Under the pieces are notes generated by a model that searched no databases, was not told the origin of the DNA, and saw nothing but the letters and a program-made list of their open reading frames with translations. This document shows, one piece after another, positions 8,578 through 17,350 of a DNA stretch of 64,000 nt (positions within the stretch are counted from its first letter, which is position 1; each line of letters begins with the position of its first letter). This stretch comes from JAPPHA01 sp965220985 (GTDB taxonomy: Bacteria > Pseudomonadota > Alphaproteobacteria > Rhodobacterales > Rhodobacteraceae). The stretch is from positions 1,054,001 to 1,118,000 of the forward strand of contig OZ244854.1 of assembly GCA_965220985.1 (NCBI GenBank). The letters are read 5' to 3'. The translations under genes and the position numbers were made by a program.

Positions 8578-10083
8578 CTACGTCGTTGATTTCAACTTCC
8601 TCGCGGCGCGCCAACGGCGAATCGTAACAAAGGCGAAACCCAACAATATGGCGACGTCGACGAAGACCAATACCGCCGCAACCGGTCGATCGAGGAAGAT
8701 CCAGTAGCCGTCCCGCGAGATCAGGAGCGAACGCCGCAGGTTGGCCTCCAGGATCGGCCCGAGAATGAGACCGAGGACGATTGGCGACAACGGGTATTTC
8801 GCCAACCGAAACAGAATGCCGATGAGCCCGAAACCCAGCATCACCATCAGGTCAAAGACCGAGCCTTGCAGGGCGAAGGTTCCAATGCAGCAGAGAATCA
8901 GAATCGCCGGGATCAGATAGACCTTGGGAACAAGAAGGACCCGGATGAACAGCGGTGCCGCAAGAATGCCCGCAAAGAGCAGCATGAAATTCGAGGCCAT
9001 GTAGACCAGGAACAACCCGCCGACGAAGTCGGGCTGCATCAGGAACATCTCCGGTCCGGGAATGAACCCGAGAATCAGGAGCGCGCCGAGAAGCATGGCC
9101 GATGAAGCGTCACCGGGGATGCCAAGCGCGAGTGTCGGCACCAGCGTACCGCCGACCGTCGCGTTGTTTGCGGATTCGGTTGCCACGACGCCACCTTCGG
9201 CGCCCTCGCCGAACTTCTCGTCCGGTTTGGCAAAGGACTTCGCGATCGCATAGGAACTGAACGAACTGATGTCGCCTCCAGCGCCCGGAAGCGAGCCGAA
9301 AAACACGCCAACAAACGAAGAGCGCAAGACGTTCTTCCAGTGGCGGAGCGTCTGTAGGATGGACCGAAGGCTCGGTTTCGCGATTTCGAGTTTCGGCTTG
9401 TCCATGAGATCGCTTCGAGTCATCTGAAATGCCATCTCGGAAATCGCGAAAAGGCCGACGACAACGGCAACAATGTGGAATCCGTTCAGCATGTGGTGCG
9501 AATCGAAGGTAAAACGATAGCCGGTCGAGAACTCATCCGTTCCGATCGTGGACAACAGCAAACCAAAGCAACAGGCGAGAAGGCCCTTGACCAGGGTACC
9601 CTCCGAAATCAGCGAAATGGTCAACAGACCCGTGATCGCGAGCATCGTGTATTCGGGCGGCGCAAAACGGCTGGCGAAATTCGCAAGCACCGGGGCGGCC
9701 GTGATCAGCACGACACCACCGACAAGTCCGCCGAGCGAGGACGCAGCAAGCGCAAGACCGATGGCCTCCGATGCCCGCCCCTTTTGCGCCATGGGATAAC
9801 CATCGAGCAGGGTTGCAGCGGCCAACGGCGTTCCCGGTATTCGCAAGAGAATTGCCGACACGGCACCCCCACAGGAGCCGCCCACGAAGATCGAAATCAG
9901 GAATCCCATCCCCGCCAACGGAGGCAGGCTGATCGCCACCGGCAACAGCAGGATGATGCCCATGAGCGGGCCAAGTCCGGGCAGCGCCCCCACAAGAAGG
10001 CCGATCAGAATGCCGGCAAGAGTGAGTGCGATGGCAAGGGGCGAGAAAAACAGCTCGAAGCCGCCGAGCAGGGATTCAAACAT
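8578..10083 (-). CDS. tctA: Tripartite tricarboxylate transporter large permease (TctA family)
   Basis: Large membrane subunit of a TTT carrier that imports a carboxylate using an ion gradient, fed by a periplasmic binding protein. The 501-residue protein is almost wholly hydrophobic with about 10-12 membrane segments. It has the family signatures GALPGLGPLMGIILLLP near residue 35 and the later GLPGAGGDISSFSSY-like loop with ALGIPGDASSAMLLGALLI. It is the last gene of sulfatase-tctC-tctB-tctA, 6 bases after tctB. The substrate is not predictable; the sulfatase in the operon suggests a sulfated or desulfated organic acid, which is inference. Confidence 0.93.
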   Translation of the reverse strand: MFESLLGGFELFFSPLAIALTLAGILIGLLVGALPGLGPLMGIILLLPVAISLPPLAGMGFLISIFVGGSCGGAVSAILLRIPGTPLAAATLLDGYPMAQKGRASEAIGLALAASSLGGLVGGVVLITAAPVLANFASRFAPPEYTMLAITGLLTISLISEGTLVKGLLACCFGLLLSTIGTDEFSTGYRFTFDSHHMLNGFHIVAVVVGLFAISEMAFQMTRSDLMDKPKLEIAKPSLRSILQTLRHWKNVLRSSFVGVFFGSLPGAGGDISSFSSYAIAKSFAKPDEKFGEGAEGGVVATESANNATVGGTLVPTLALGIPGDASSAMLLGALLILGFIPGPEMFLMQPDFVGGLFLVYMASNFMLLFAGILAAPLFIRVLLVPKVYLIPAILILCCIGTFALQGSVFDLMVMLGFGLIGILFRLAKYPLSPIVLGLILGPILEANLRRSLLISRDGYWIFLDRPVAAVLVFVDVAILLGFAFVTIRRWRAARKLKSTT

Positions 10084-10089
10084 TCTGGC

Positions 10090-10575
10090 TCACCACGGGA
10101 TGTTCAGACCGAAGATGCCGCCCGGCAGCACCACGTTCAGGATTTTTTCGAAGGCGAAGGCCATGGCGAAAGCCATGCCCAGGGCAACGGCCAGGATCCG
10201 ACCGGCGCTGCGGGCCCCGCAAAGCCACATGACCGCCGCAGCCATGGGTGCCGTGGACAAGTGGTAGCCGAGCCAATCCAGACACGCGAGATAGACCGCG
10301 AAAACGACAAGCAGCTTGATCGCCTGCTGCGGTCTGGTTCCCGTCTCCGTCTCGATTTGTCTGTCACTTTTCGCGAGCATCAACTGCACCAACTGCACTC
10401 CCAGGAGTCCGATCACCAGGATTGCGATGTTGCGCGGGTAGCTGGCGGCGTTGTCGTAGGGACCGCCGGAGGCGATCCCCTGTTCGGCCATCGACGTGGC
10501 GATTTGCTGGAAAACGAGGGCGGCCAGCGCTGCGAAGAACGCGACCGCCACCCACTCCGCATGTCTGGTCGACAT
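10090..10575 (-). CDS. tctB: Tripartite tricarboxylate transporter small permease (TctB family)
   Basis: Small four-helix membrane subunit of the TTT carrier. 161 residues with hydrophobic stretches near 8-27, 45-65, 80-105 and 110-135. The frame extends upstream inside tctC. The ATG pair 10578/10575 has AGGA just upstream, and the second ATG has better spacing. TctB sequences are poorly conserved, so position between tctC and tctA carries much of the call. Confidence 0.85.
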   Translation of the reverse strand: MSTRHAEWVAVAFFAALAALVFQQIATSMAEQGIASGGPYDNAASYPRNIAILVIGLLGVQLVQLMLAKSDRQIETETGTRPQQAIKLLVVFAVYLACLDWLGYHLSTAPMAAAVMWLCGARSAGRILAVALGMAFAMAFAFEKILNVVLPGGIFGLNIPW

Positions 10576-10583
10576 CATTCTTC

Positions 10584-11576
10584 CTACTGAAGCTTCTTGA
10601 GCTCTTCTTCTTCCCAGGCGAGGGCGTTGCCCATGGCCGAGAGCTGAGACTTCACCGATCCGACGATCTCGTCGTACTGCGTGTGATCCCATTCTAGCGG
10701 CACGAAACCGATCTTCGCGATGGCCTCCCGCACGTCCGCGCGCTGCATCGCAGCGCCCATCGCCGCGCGAAGCCTGTCGGTCACGTCGTCCGGCGTGTCT
10801 GGATTGACGATCCACCAGGTCCACCCCATCGGCCCCAGCTTGGAGAGGCCCAGGTCGATGTCGATGTCGGCAATGCTGGGCGCCCCGTCGAAGGAGGCCT
10901 TGGAGCCGGGAAGCTCGGAGAGAACCATCAGGATGTTGAACGCGGATGGGTCGCTCTTGTAGTTGCCCACGTTGATGAACGAGAAATCAAGCACGCCCGA
11001 CTTCAGGTCCTTCACGGCATTTCCGTCCTGGGTGTAGGGCACGTTCTGCGCCACAACCCCATACGACTGAAGCACTTTGGCGATGACCATGTGCGGCAGG
11101 TTGTTTCGTGAGCCCGACGAATAGCGCAACTCGCCCGGGTTCGCCTTTCCGTATGCCATCATCTCCTCGAAGTTGGACCAACGGGTCTCGTCCGGGCGTC
11201 CGCCGATCGCGAACGCGTTGGAGACGGCCGCATGCAAGGGCTTGAAGTCGGAATAGTCCCAATCGGCGTTGCCCAGGATTGGCTGCAGGACGAGGGGAGC
11301 CACATAGCCGTCAAAAACGGTGTATCCGTCAGCCGGTTTGCCCATGGCAGTCGTCTGCGCCTTGGTGCCGGCGGCGCCTGGGACCGAAAGCACCGGCATG
11401 TCGACGCCGAGCTCTTCGCCCATGGCCTTGGCGATGATCTGGCTCACCGCCATCGCGTTTCCGGGCCCCCAGGGGTGGATCAGTTCGATCGTGCGTTCCG
11501 GGAACTCGGCGAGCGCGGTCGTGGCCGTCAATGCCAGGGCGGCTGCCGCCGCGAGAAATTTTTTCGTGAGGGTCAT
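10584..11576 (-). CDS. tctC: TTT-family periplasmic substrate-binding protein (TctC/Bug type)
   Basis: Extracytoplasmic receptor for the TctAB permease. 330 residues with a clear Sec signal peptide (basic start, AAAAALALTATTALA, cleavage near residue 23) and the Bug-family start FPERTIELIHPWGPGNAM. GGAG lies 7 bases before the ATG. It sits between a sulfatase (12 bp upstream) and tctB (8 bp downstream) and should be made in excess of the permease. The ligand is unknown; Bug proteins bind small carboxylates. Confidence 0.92.
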   Translation of the reverse strand: MTLTKKFLAAAAALALTATTALAEFPERTIELIHPWGPGNAMAVSQIIAKAMGEELGVDMPVLSVPGAAGTKAQTTAMGKPADGYTVFDGYVAPLVLQPILGNADWDYSDFKPLHAAVSNAFAIGGRPDETRWSNFEEMMAYGKANPGELRYSSGSRNNLPHMVIAKVLQSYGVVAQNVPYTQDGNAVKDLKSGVLDFSFINVGNYKSDPSAFNILMVLSELPGSKASFDGAPSIADIDIDLGLSKLGPMGWTWWIVNPDTPDDVTDRLRAAMGAAMQRADVREAIAKIGFVPLEWDHTQYDEIVGSVKSQLSAMGNALAWEEEELKKLQ

Positions 11577-11588
11577 CTGGTTTCTCCT

Positions 11589-13175
11589 TCAAGTTTTAGC
11601 AGGTTTGCTGGCTTGCCAGCGGTGACGGGTCGCTTCGATGCCGAAGCGGCCGTAGATTTCAGGCGGTGCGTCATGTCGGGCGAAATGCGCCACGATCGCC
11701 TCGGTGAGACGGGCCACCACCTGCGGGTCGTCGATTGGATGCTCCTGGCCGGGGTCGACCTCGAGGTCGTAGAGTGCGGTCTGGCAGTCCTCCAGCGTCA
11801 GGCCGTCGTTGCCGACCTGGGTGTTGCTGGGGTCGAGTCGAATTTTCATGAGCGGCGCGCCCTTGGTGAAGTCGAAGGGCGCCGCGAGTTCCATGCTCTT
11901 GAGTTCATCGATGTTGAAATGCGACGTCATGTGCGTCGGCATCAGCGTGTAAAGGTTGAGATCCTCGCCTTTCAGATCCTCGGGGTAGAGAAAGTAGCTG
12001 TAGCGCCCGTCCGTCGCGCAGACAGGCCCGCCAAACATGCCGAGAATGACGGACGAGTGTCCCTGGGCGGATCCCGCCAAGCTAGGCAACAGCGACTCTC
12101 CGGTCACGAAGGGAGGTACCTCGCAGCCGTGGATTTCAAGAATGGTCGGCATGAGATCGGGAGTTTGAGTCAGCCCGCTGACGCGATTCCCCCCTTCGTT
12201 TCCGGGGTGCCAGATCATCAAGGGAATGTGCGAGATCTCCTCGTAATAGGGCATGCGGTTCTTGCCCCACCATTGATGTTCGCTCAGCAGGAATCCGTGG
12301 TCGGTCGTCAGCACGATCGCCGTGTCTTCCCAGAGGTCGTGTTCATCGAAATAGTCGAGGAGCTTGCCGAAATACTCGTCGCACATGGCGACAAGCGCGG
12401 CGTAGTTGCCTCGGATCTCGGCGATTTCCTCGGCTGACTCCGTCGCGCGTTCGTAGACCGGCCAATCGAGAATCTTGCCATTGTATCCGCTCTCGAACGC
12501 CGCCTTGAACCGATCCGGGGCAACGAAAGGTTCGTGAGGGTCGAAGCACTCGATTTGCAGGAACCAGTCGTCCGCCTCGCGGTTTCGGTCCAGGAACTCG
12601 AATGCAGCGGCAAAGCACCTGGCAGTCGGGAAATCGGATTCCTCCTTGAAGAACTGCTGGCTGATGGCACCACGCGATCGTTTCCATGCTGCTTTGCTCG
12701 AATTCCCGCGGGTGACGGTCCCTTCGGGCAAATCGTCAAAAGGATAATGGCGGGAGTCGAACCGTTCCCGCAGTCGTTCGACCGGCGGTGCGACCATGGC
12801 CTTGTATGTGTCGTATTCCTGTCCGCGGATGAATTCCCAGCTGTCGAAGGCGTTCGCGTAACCCCAGCCTCCGTCCTCAAAATAGTGCAGGTGATCCGAA
12901 ATCAGATGGGAGTAGACGCCATTGTTGCTCAGGATTCGGGCGTAGGATTCGTCAAAAGGCTCAAGAGGGCCCCAATGCCGATGCATGAAGTTGAGCCGGC
13001 CGGTGTGCATGTCGCGTCGCGCCGGCATGCATGGCAGGCTTCCGACGTAGTGCGCATCGAAGGTCGTTGCGCGCTTGGCGAACCGGTCGAAGTTCGGCGT
13101 CGCGATCGCCTCGCCGCCATACGCGCCGAGCGCATGCCGGTTCAGGGAATCAAAGAGCATGAACACCGTGCGCAT
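11589..13175 (-). CDS. Type I sulfatase, cytoplasmic
   Basis: Alkaline-phosphatase-superfamily sulfatase (528 residues) that hydrolyses a sulfate ester. The active-site signature CMPAR has its cysteine at residue 49, which formylglycine-generating enzyme would convert to formylglycine. D9 near the N-terminus and TDHGFLLSEHQ are metal-binding blocks. There is no signal peptide, so the substrate must be imported first. It is the first gene of the tctCBA operon, an arrangement that fits import of a sulfated organic acid followed by desulfation. The frame is open to 13274; ATG 13175 has GGGGAGGG upstream and matches the family N-terminus (MRTVFMLFDSLNR). Close relatives include phosphonate monoester hydrolases, so sulfate versus phosphonate ester activity is not settled. 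Confidence 0.88.
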   Translation of the reverse strand: MRTVFMLFDSLNRHALGAYGGEAIATPNFDRFAKRATTFDAHYVGSLPCMPARRDMHTGRLNFMHRHWGPLEPFDESYARILSNNGVYSHLISDHLHYFEDGGWGYANAFDSWEFIRGQEYDTYKAMVAPPVERLRERFDSRHYPFDDLPEGTVTRGNSSKAAWKRSRGAISQQFFKEESDFPTARCFAAAFEFLDRNREADDWFLQIECFDPHEPFVAPDRFKAAFESGYNGKILDWPVYERATESAEEIAEIRGNYAALVAMCDEYFGKLLDYFDEHDLWEDTAIVLTTDHGFLLSEHQWWGKNRMPYYEEISHIPLMIWHPGNEGGNRVSGLTQTPDLMPTILEIHGCEVPPFVTGESLLPSLAGSAQGHSSVILGMFGGPVCATDGRYSYFLYPEDLKGEDLNLYTLMPTHMTSHFNIDELKSMELAAPFDFTKGAPLMKIRLDPSNTQVGNDGLTLEDCQTALYDLEVDPGQEHPIDDPQVVARLTEAIVAHFARHDAPPEIYGRFGIEATRHRWQASKPAKT

Positions 13176-13228
13176 CGGCCCTCCCCAAGGTTGTGCGTCG
13201 CTGCAAGCGGTATTGCCATGTCGCAGAT

Positions 13229-13245
13229 ATTCAGTAAAATTGAAT
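13229..13245. promoter_or_regulatory. Probable LysR-type operator in the sulfatase/LysR divergent promoter
   Basis: ATTCAGTAAAATTGAAT, an imperfect dyad with the T-N11-A shape typical of LysR sites. It lies in the 116-bp gap between the divergent sulfatase and LysR genes, where such regulators normally bind. Confidence 0.5.
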
Positions 13246-13291
13246 CTTTGACATGTTTCATTCAATTTTTGCATAGCTGGGAGAGCACGAC

Positions 13292-14179
13292 ATGGACCGC
13301 AACCTGGCCGCTTTCCTTGCCGTCGCCCGGAACCAGTCCCTGACTAATGCCGCCGATATCCTCGGCGTGACGCAACCATCCGTCTCAAAGCGCATCGCGA
13401 ACCTTGAAGCCGATTTCGGCGTTCCGCTGTTCGACCGCGACCGCTACGGCATGACTCTCACCGAGGCCGGGTCGATCGCTTTCGACCACGCGCAGCGCAT
13501 CGAGAACGAGTACGGATTCTGCCGCGAAGCCCTGCGCGCCATCGATTCGGCTGGCCTCACGTCATTGCGAGTGGGGGCTGGGCCACTCTTTCATCTGAGC
13601 TGCGTTGCGAACCTGTTCACGCATCTCAAGTCGCGCTTTCCTGCGCTCAATCTCGAACTCATCACGGACACGCAACGGGACACCGGCGACGCGCTCATCA
13701 GCGGACGAATGGACATGTATCTTGGCGTCATCGGCGACGGTGAGCGTGCCGACGGCATCGCTTCACGAATCGTCACGATCGTGGAGCATGGCATCGTCAT
13801 GCGCCCCGACCATCCCTTGGCCGGAAGGAGTCAGATCGACGTGAGTGAACTTGCGGATCACCAGTGGGTGATCTTCGGCTTCGACCAGGAAACCGAAGAC
13901 CGGATCAGATCCCTGACCAACCCGAACGGCGCGCGTCGAGAGTTGATGGACATTCGCACCGCATCATTTGCCACCGGCCTGCAACTGGTCAAGGAAGGTC
14001 CCTTCATCATGTCGGCACCACTCCAACTTGCAGCGAGAGTCGAGCGAGAAGAGCTGATCATCAAACCAAGCAGGCAAGGCATGCCCAAGCGCGGGGCCGG
14101 GCTGCATTTCCGAAAAAGCGCAAGTGCCTTCGGCGCAATCCGGGCATCGCTCGAGTTCTTCGAGGAATTCGCTTTCTGA
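13292..14179 (+). CDS. LysR-family transcriptional regulator
   Basis: 295 residues with an N-terminal winged HTH (residues 1-60, AADILGVTQPSVSKRIANLE) and a LysR substrate-binding domain. GGGAG lies upstream of ATG 13292. It is divergent from the sulfatase-tctCBA operon and most likely controls it in response to the transported compound or a product. Confidence 0.92.
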   Translation: MDRNLAAFLAVARNQSLTNAADILGVTQPSVSKRIANLEADFGVPLFDRDRYGMTLTEAGSIAFDHAQRIENEYGFCREALRAIDSAGLTSLRVGAGPLFHLSCVANLFTHLKSRFPALNLELITDTQRDTGDALISGRMDMYLGVIGDGERADGIASRIVTIVEHGIVMRPDHPLAGRSQIDVSELADHQWVIFGFDQETEDRIRSLTNPNGARRELMDIRTASFATGLQLVKEGPFIMSAPLQLAARVEREELIIKPSRQGMPKRGAGLHFRKSASAFGAIRASLEFFEEFAF

Positions 14180-14317
14180 GATAAGGATTCCTCGACTCAG
14201 GCAGTCGCGATCACGGTGGGAGACGGGGCCTGTCGAGGAGTGCGGGCAAGAAACTGGACCAATTCCGAAATTCCCAGCCTCCCGCGTGCCCGTTCGTGCT
14301 GCCGGCTTCGCCTGTCA

Positions 14318-15958
14318 TCACGGATCTTGGTCCTTGGATGACCGGGACGATACGTGACCTGGAAGCACGTAGCCGTCTCGTTCGAGTTCTTCCGTGTTCC
14401 AGTAACCAATCATGATGCCAGGAGGCTCCCTCTCGTCCGTCATGGCCTCGATCGTGGCAGGCGACAGCGTGATCCTCGCATGATGCTTGCGTGCCCAGTG
14501 AAAATGCACGTCCTTCAATCTCCTGACCTGTCCCTCATGCTCCGGATCGTCGCCGAGATCGGTCAGCTCGTTCGGATCACTTTGCAGGTCGAACAGCATC
14601 GGGCGGTATCCTTCAACGTGGATGTATTTCCAGCGGCCGTCGAACACCATGACCAGCCGGGCATCGAGCTGGTCGACGCCAACATCGCGACGGGCATCGC
14701 GGGTGGAATAGTCGTACTCCGAGAACACGTACTGGCGCCATTCGACGGGTTGACCGTGAAGCAGGGGCGCCAGCGAGCGACCCTCGAAAATGTGCGGCTT
14801 TTCTCGGCCTCCGAAGAATTGAAGGAACGTCGGCGCAAGATCGATCGCCTCGACAAGATCGTCGCGCGTGCTGCCGCGGGTCGCGTCGGCTTCCGGCCTG
14901 GGGTCGAACACGATCAGCGGGACCCGCGCCGAGCAATCATGGAACAGGTCCTTTTCGCCAATCCAGTGATCTCCGAGGTTGTCGCCGTGGTCCGAGCAGA
15001 ACACGATCATCGTGTCGTCGAATCGCCCGGTCTCTTCCAGGAAGGTGAACAGGCGACCAAGCTGGTCGTCGAGTTCCGCGATCAGTCCCATGTAGGCTGG
15101 AGCAACAACGTCCCTGACCTCATCGCGCGAAAAGCTTTTCGAAACCCGCATGTCCATCCAGGCGCGCAAGAACGGATGGTTTGACTGCCGCTCGGACTCG
15201 CTCCTGTTTGGCGGCGGAACGTCGTCAGCCGTGAACATGGAATGATACGGGGCCGGAACAAGATAGGGCCAATGCGGCTTGATGTAGCTGAGATGGCATA
15301 GCCAGGGCGTATCCCCCTGCTCTTCGATGAACTCGATACCCCGGGTCGTGAGCCACGCCGTTTCGGAGTGTTCCCTTGGCACCCTGGCCGGATAGCGCGC
15401 GTTTTCGAGCAGCCAGCCCGAACGCAGTTCGCTGTCAGGCCCGATGGCAGTGTTTGCCCACTCTTCCCAAGGGTTTTCACCATCCATCCCATGGCTGCGA
15501 AGATACGCATCGTAGTCCTGCGCGTGCCGGTTCGGATAATCCGTGTGGTTGGTGCCGTCATCGCGAACCCGAACCTCGAAACCGCACTCGCTGACCAGGG
15601 CGCCGATGGCGGTTTCGGGATCGATCCCCAGCCTTTCCATCCCCTCGCGATCGGGCGTCATGTGCGTCTTGCCCACAAGAGCGCATTTCACCCCGATTTC
15701 GCGCAGATGTTCCCCCAGGGTCGGCTCACCCACTCGCAGCGGAAATCCGTTCCACGTCGAGCCATGGCTGCGCACGTACCGACCGGTGTAGTAACTCATG
15801 CGACTTGGCCCGCAGACTGGCGACTGCACGTAGGCCCTGTTGAAACGAACTCCCTTCGATGCAAGGCGATCGATGTTCGGTGTCGGCGGACATTTGGCAC
15901 CGTAGCAACCGAGATAGTCCCAGCGCAGCTGGTCGGCCATGATCCAAAGGACATTCAT
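14318..15958 (-). CDS. Type I sulfatase (CxPSR), cytoplasmic
   Basis: A second alkaline-phosphatase-superfamily sulfatase, 546 residues. It has the canonical signature CGPSR with Cys49 as the formylglycine site, D9 as a metal ligand, and FCSDHGDNLGDHWIGEKDLF as the second metal block. This layout resembles phosphonate monoester hydrolase/choline-sulfatase relatives. There is no signal peptide. The frame is open upstream to 16051; ATG 15958 gives the standard MNVLWIMADQLRWDYLG start. It is convergent with the first LysR gene and downstream, on the same strand, of the second LysR gene. It differs clearly from the sulfatase at 11589, so it is not a recent duplicate. Confidence 0.88.
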   Translation of the reverse strand: MNVLWIMADQLRWDYLGCYGAKCPPTPNIDRLASKGVRFNRAYVQSPVCGPSRMSYYTGRYVRSHGSTWNGFPLRVGEPTLGEHLREIGVKCALVGKTHMTPDREGMERLGIDPETAIGALVSECGFEVRVRDDGTNHTDYPNRHAQDYDAYLRSHGMDGENPWEEWANTAIGPDSELRSGWLLENARYPARVPREHSETAWLTTRGIEFIEEQGDTPWLCHLSYIKPHWPYLVPAPYHSMFTADDVPPPNRSESERQSNHPFLRAWMDMRVSKSFSRDEVRDVVAPAYMGLIAELDDQLGRLFTFLEETGRFDDTMIVFCSDHGDNLGDHWIGEKDLFHDCSARVPLIVFDPRPEADATRGSTRDDLVEAIDLAPTFLQFFGGREKPHIFEGRSLAPLLHGQPVEWRQYVFSEYDYSTRDARRDVGVDQLDARLVMVFDGRWKYIHVEGYRPMLFDLQSDPNELTDLGDDPEHEGQVRRLKDVHFHWARKHHARITLSPATIEAMTDEREPPGIMIGYWNTEELERDGYVLPGHVSSRSSKDQDP

Positions 15959-16318
15959 CGCAGGTCGCTCCCTCGTGACATTGTTGGATCCCGGTGCAGA
16001 CGACCGGTCACCTCGGTTGGCGGCATCACGCGAGCAAGGCCCGTGAAGCAATCGTCAATCATGTTCGAGAAAGCGATCCGCCCATGTTTCCGGTGAGATC
16101 GAGATCGAGCGCCTCGATCGCTGTTCGATGGCCGAACGAGCCTGTCCAAAGATTCTCTTCTTCGGCGGCGGATGCGCCAGCGGCGCCTTCATGAAGCATG
16201 GTTCTCGAACATCCATCGTGTGCTTCTTCAATGAAATACGGACTGTGGTTGGCGGTTTCAACCGGACGGCCGGCTGGATCTCGTGGATCTGATGGCTGGC
16301 AATCGCGGTTGCGAGTTG
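15959..16318. other. Intergenic region upstream of second sulfatase
   Basis: 360 bp between the LysR gene and the sulfatase it precedes. Short open frames here lack ribosome sites and recognisable products. It probably carries the sulfatase promoter on the minus strand. I see no repeat or RNA gene. Confidence 0.5.
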
Positions 16319-17236
16319 TCAATTTCCCACGATCGAACGGAAGTAACTTTCAATCTTCTCACGGAAGTTGATGATGTCGGGTCGGTCGCGGTCGGTCTTT
16401 CGTGACCACATCGCGAGGTTTCGGGTTGGAAGCGGATTGCCTGTCGGAATGGCAATGATGTCGTCCATCTGAGTCGAGAGTTCCACGAGGCGGCGCGGAA
16501 GAACACAGACCGCATCCGTGCTTCTCAAGATCTCAAGCACCATGACGGTGTCACCCGTGAACGCGATCCTGGACGGAACGTTCCGCATTCCCAAAATGCG
16601 GAAGATTTCCTCGTTCGTGCCGGAGATTCCCGAAAACGTCCCAACCGAAATCCAGGTCTGTGCCTCCAGCACTTCCGGTGGCACGGCAGTTCGGCTACCC
16701 GAGATCGAATTCTCACGCCCCGCGAAAATGGCGAGCTCGTCGCGCATCAGCCGGTACTGGACCAGGTCATCCTGGAAGTGATTGACGCGCTCGGGCGCAA
16801 GGACAACATCCAGCTCGTCGTTGTTCAGCCGTTCGATCAATCGAAAGACCGTCGCTGAAACGATTCTCAAGCCGTACCGAGGCCGCTGGGTCACCATTCT
16901 CGCAAAAAAGGATCCCATGACAGTTGTCGCGAGCATGGGGCCGACACCCACGTGCAGGGCTCGCTCCAGTCCGTCCTGCCACAAGTCGACAATGTCCTCG
17001 GCCTGTGCCTTGGTTTCGATGATCTTGCGACCCATCTCGACCAGCCGGCCACCGATTTCCGTCGGTCGAACGCCGTGACGCTCGCGCTCCAGGACTTTCC
17101 CGCCGACGTGCCCCTCGATCACCTGGATCGCCCGTGACAGCGTTGGCTGGGTGACGTGGAGCTTCTGGGCGGCGGCACTCATAGAACCGAGTTCGGCCGT
17201 TTCGGCCAACCACAGGAGGTGTTTCGGATCCAGCAT
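16319..17236 (-). CDS. LysR-family transcriptional regulator
   Basis: 305 residues, N-terminal winged HTH (GSMSAAAQKLHVTQPTLSRAIQ) and a LysR effector domain. The frame is open to 17296, but ATG 17236 gives the usual N-terminus. There is no ribosome site before it, and a TTGTTG/CTATAC promoter-like pair places transcription start only a few bases upstream, so the message may be nearly leaderless. It is divergent from the TAXI-TRAP catabolic operon, which it probably controls. Confidence 0.9.
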   Translation of the reverse strand: MLDPKHLLWLAETAELGSMSAAAQKLHVTQPTLSRAIQVIEGHVGGKVLERERHGVRPTEIGGRLVEMGRKIIETKAQAEDIVDLWQDGLERALHVGVGPMLATTVMGSFFARMVTQRPRYGLRIVSATVFRLIERLNNDELDVVLAPERVNHFQDDLVQYRLMRDELAIFAGRENSISGSRTAVPPEVLEAQTWISVGTFSGISGTNEEIFRILGMRNVPSRIAFTGDTVMVLEILRSTDAVCVLPRRLVELSTQMDDIIAIPTGNPLPTRNLAMWSRKTDRDRPDIINFREKIESYFRSIVGN

Positions 17237-17272
17237 GGAAATGTGGTATAGAAAAACGCATGGCAGGGCAAC

Positions 17273-17291
17273 AAATTGCAATTTTACAAAT
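17273..17291. promoter_or_regulatory. Candidate LysR operator, TAXI-TRAP operon
   Basis: A perfect AAATTGCAATTT palindrome (17273-17284) runs into TTACAAAT, together giving a TTG-N8-CAA dyad, in the 114-bp gap between the divergent LysR and TAXI genes. Binding by the LysR protein is inferred from position. Confidence 0.45.
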
Positions 17292-17350
17292 ACCATGCCC
17301 GTGTCCCATGCTTCGAAGAGATTTCATGCTTGAACAATGGGAGGACTCTC

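Noticed and set aside
9475..10590. 371-codon plus-strand frame opposite tctA/tctB
   Set aside because: Composition is rich in Arg, Gln and His without any recognisable motif, and the opposite strand carries clear TTT permease genes. It is a shadow frame.
13248..13276. TTGACA with a weak -10 before the first LysR gene
   Set aside because: The implied start of transcription falls on the ribosome site, so it is unlikely to be the working promoter as placed.
14188..14240. Inverted TCCTCGAC/GTCGAGGA between convergent LysR and sulfatase genes
   Set aside because: Only 8 bp with a loop of nearly 40 bases; too weak to call a terminator.
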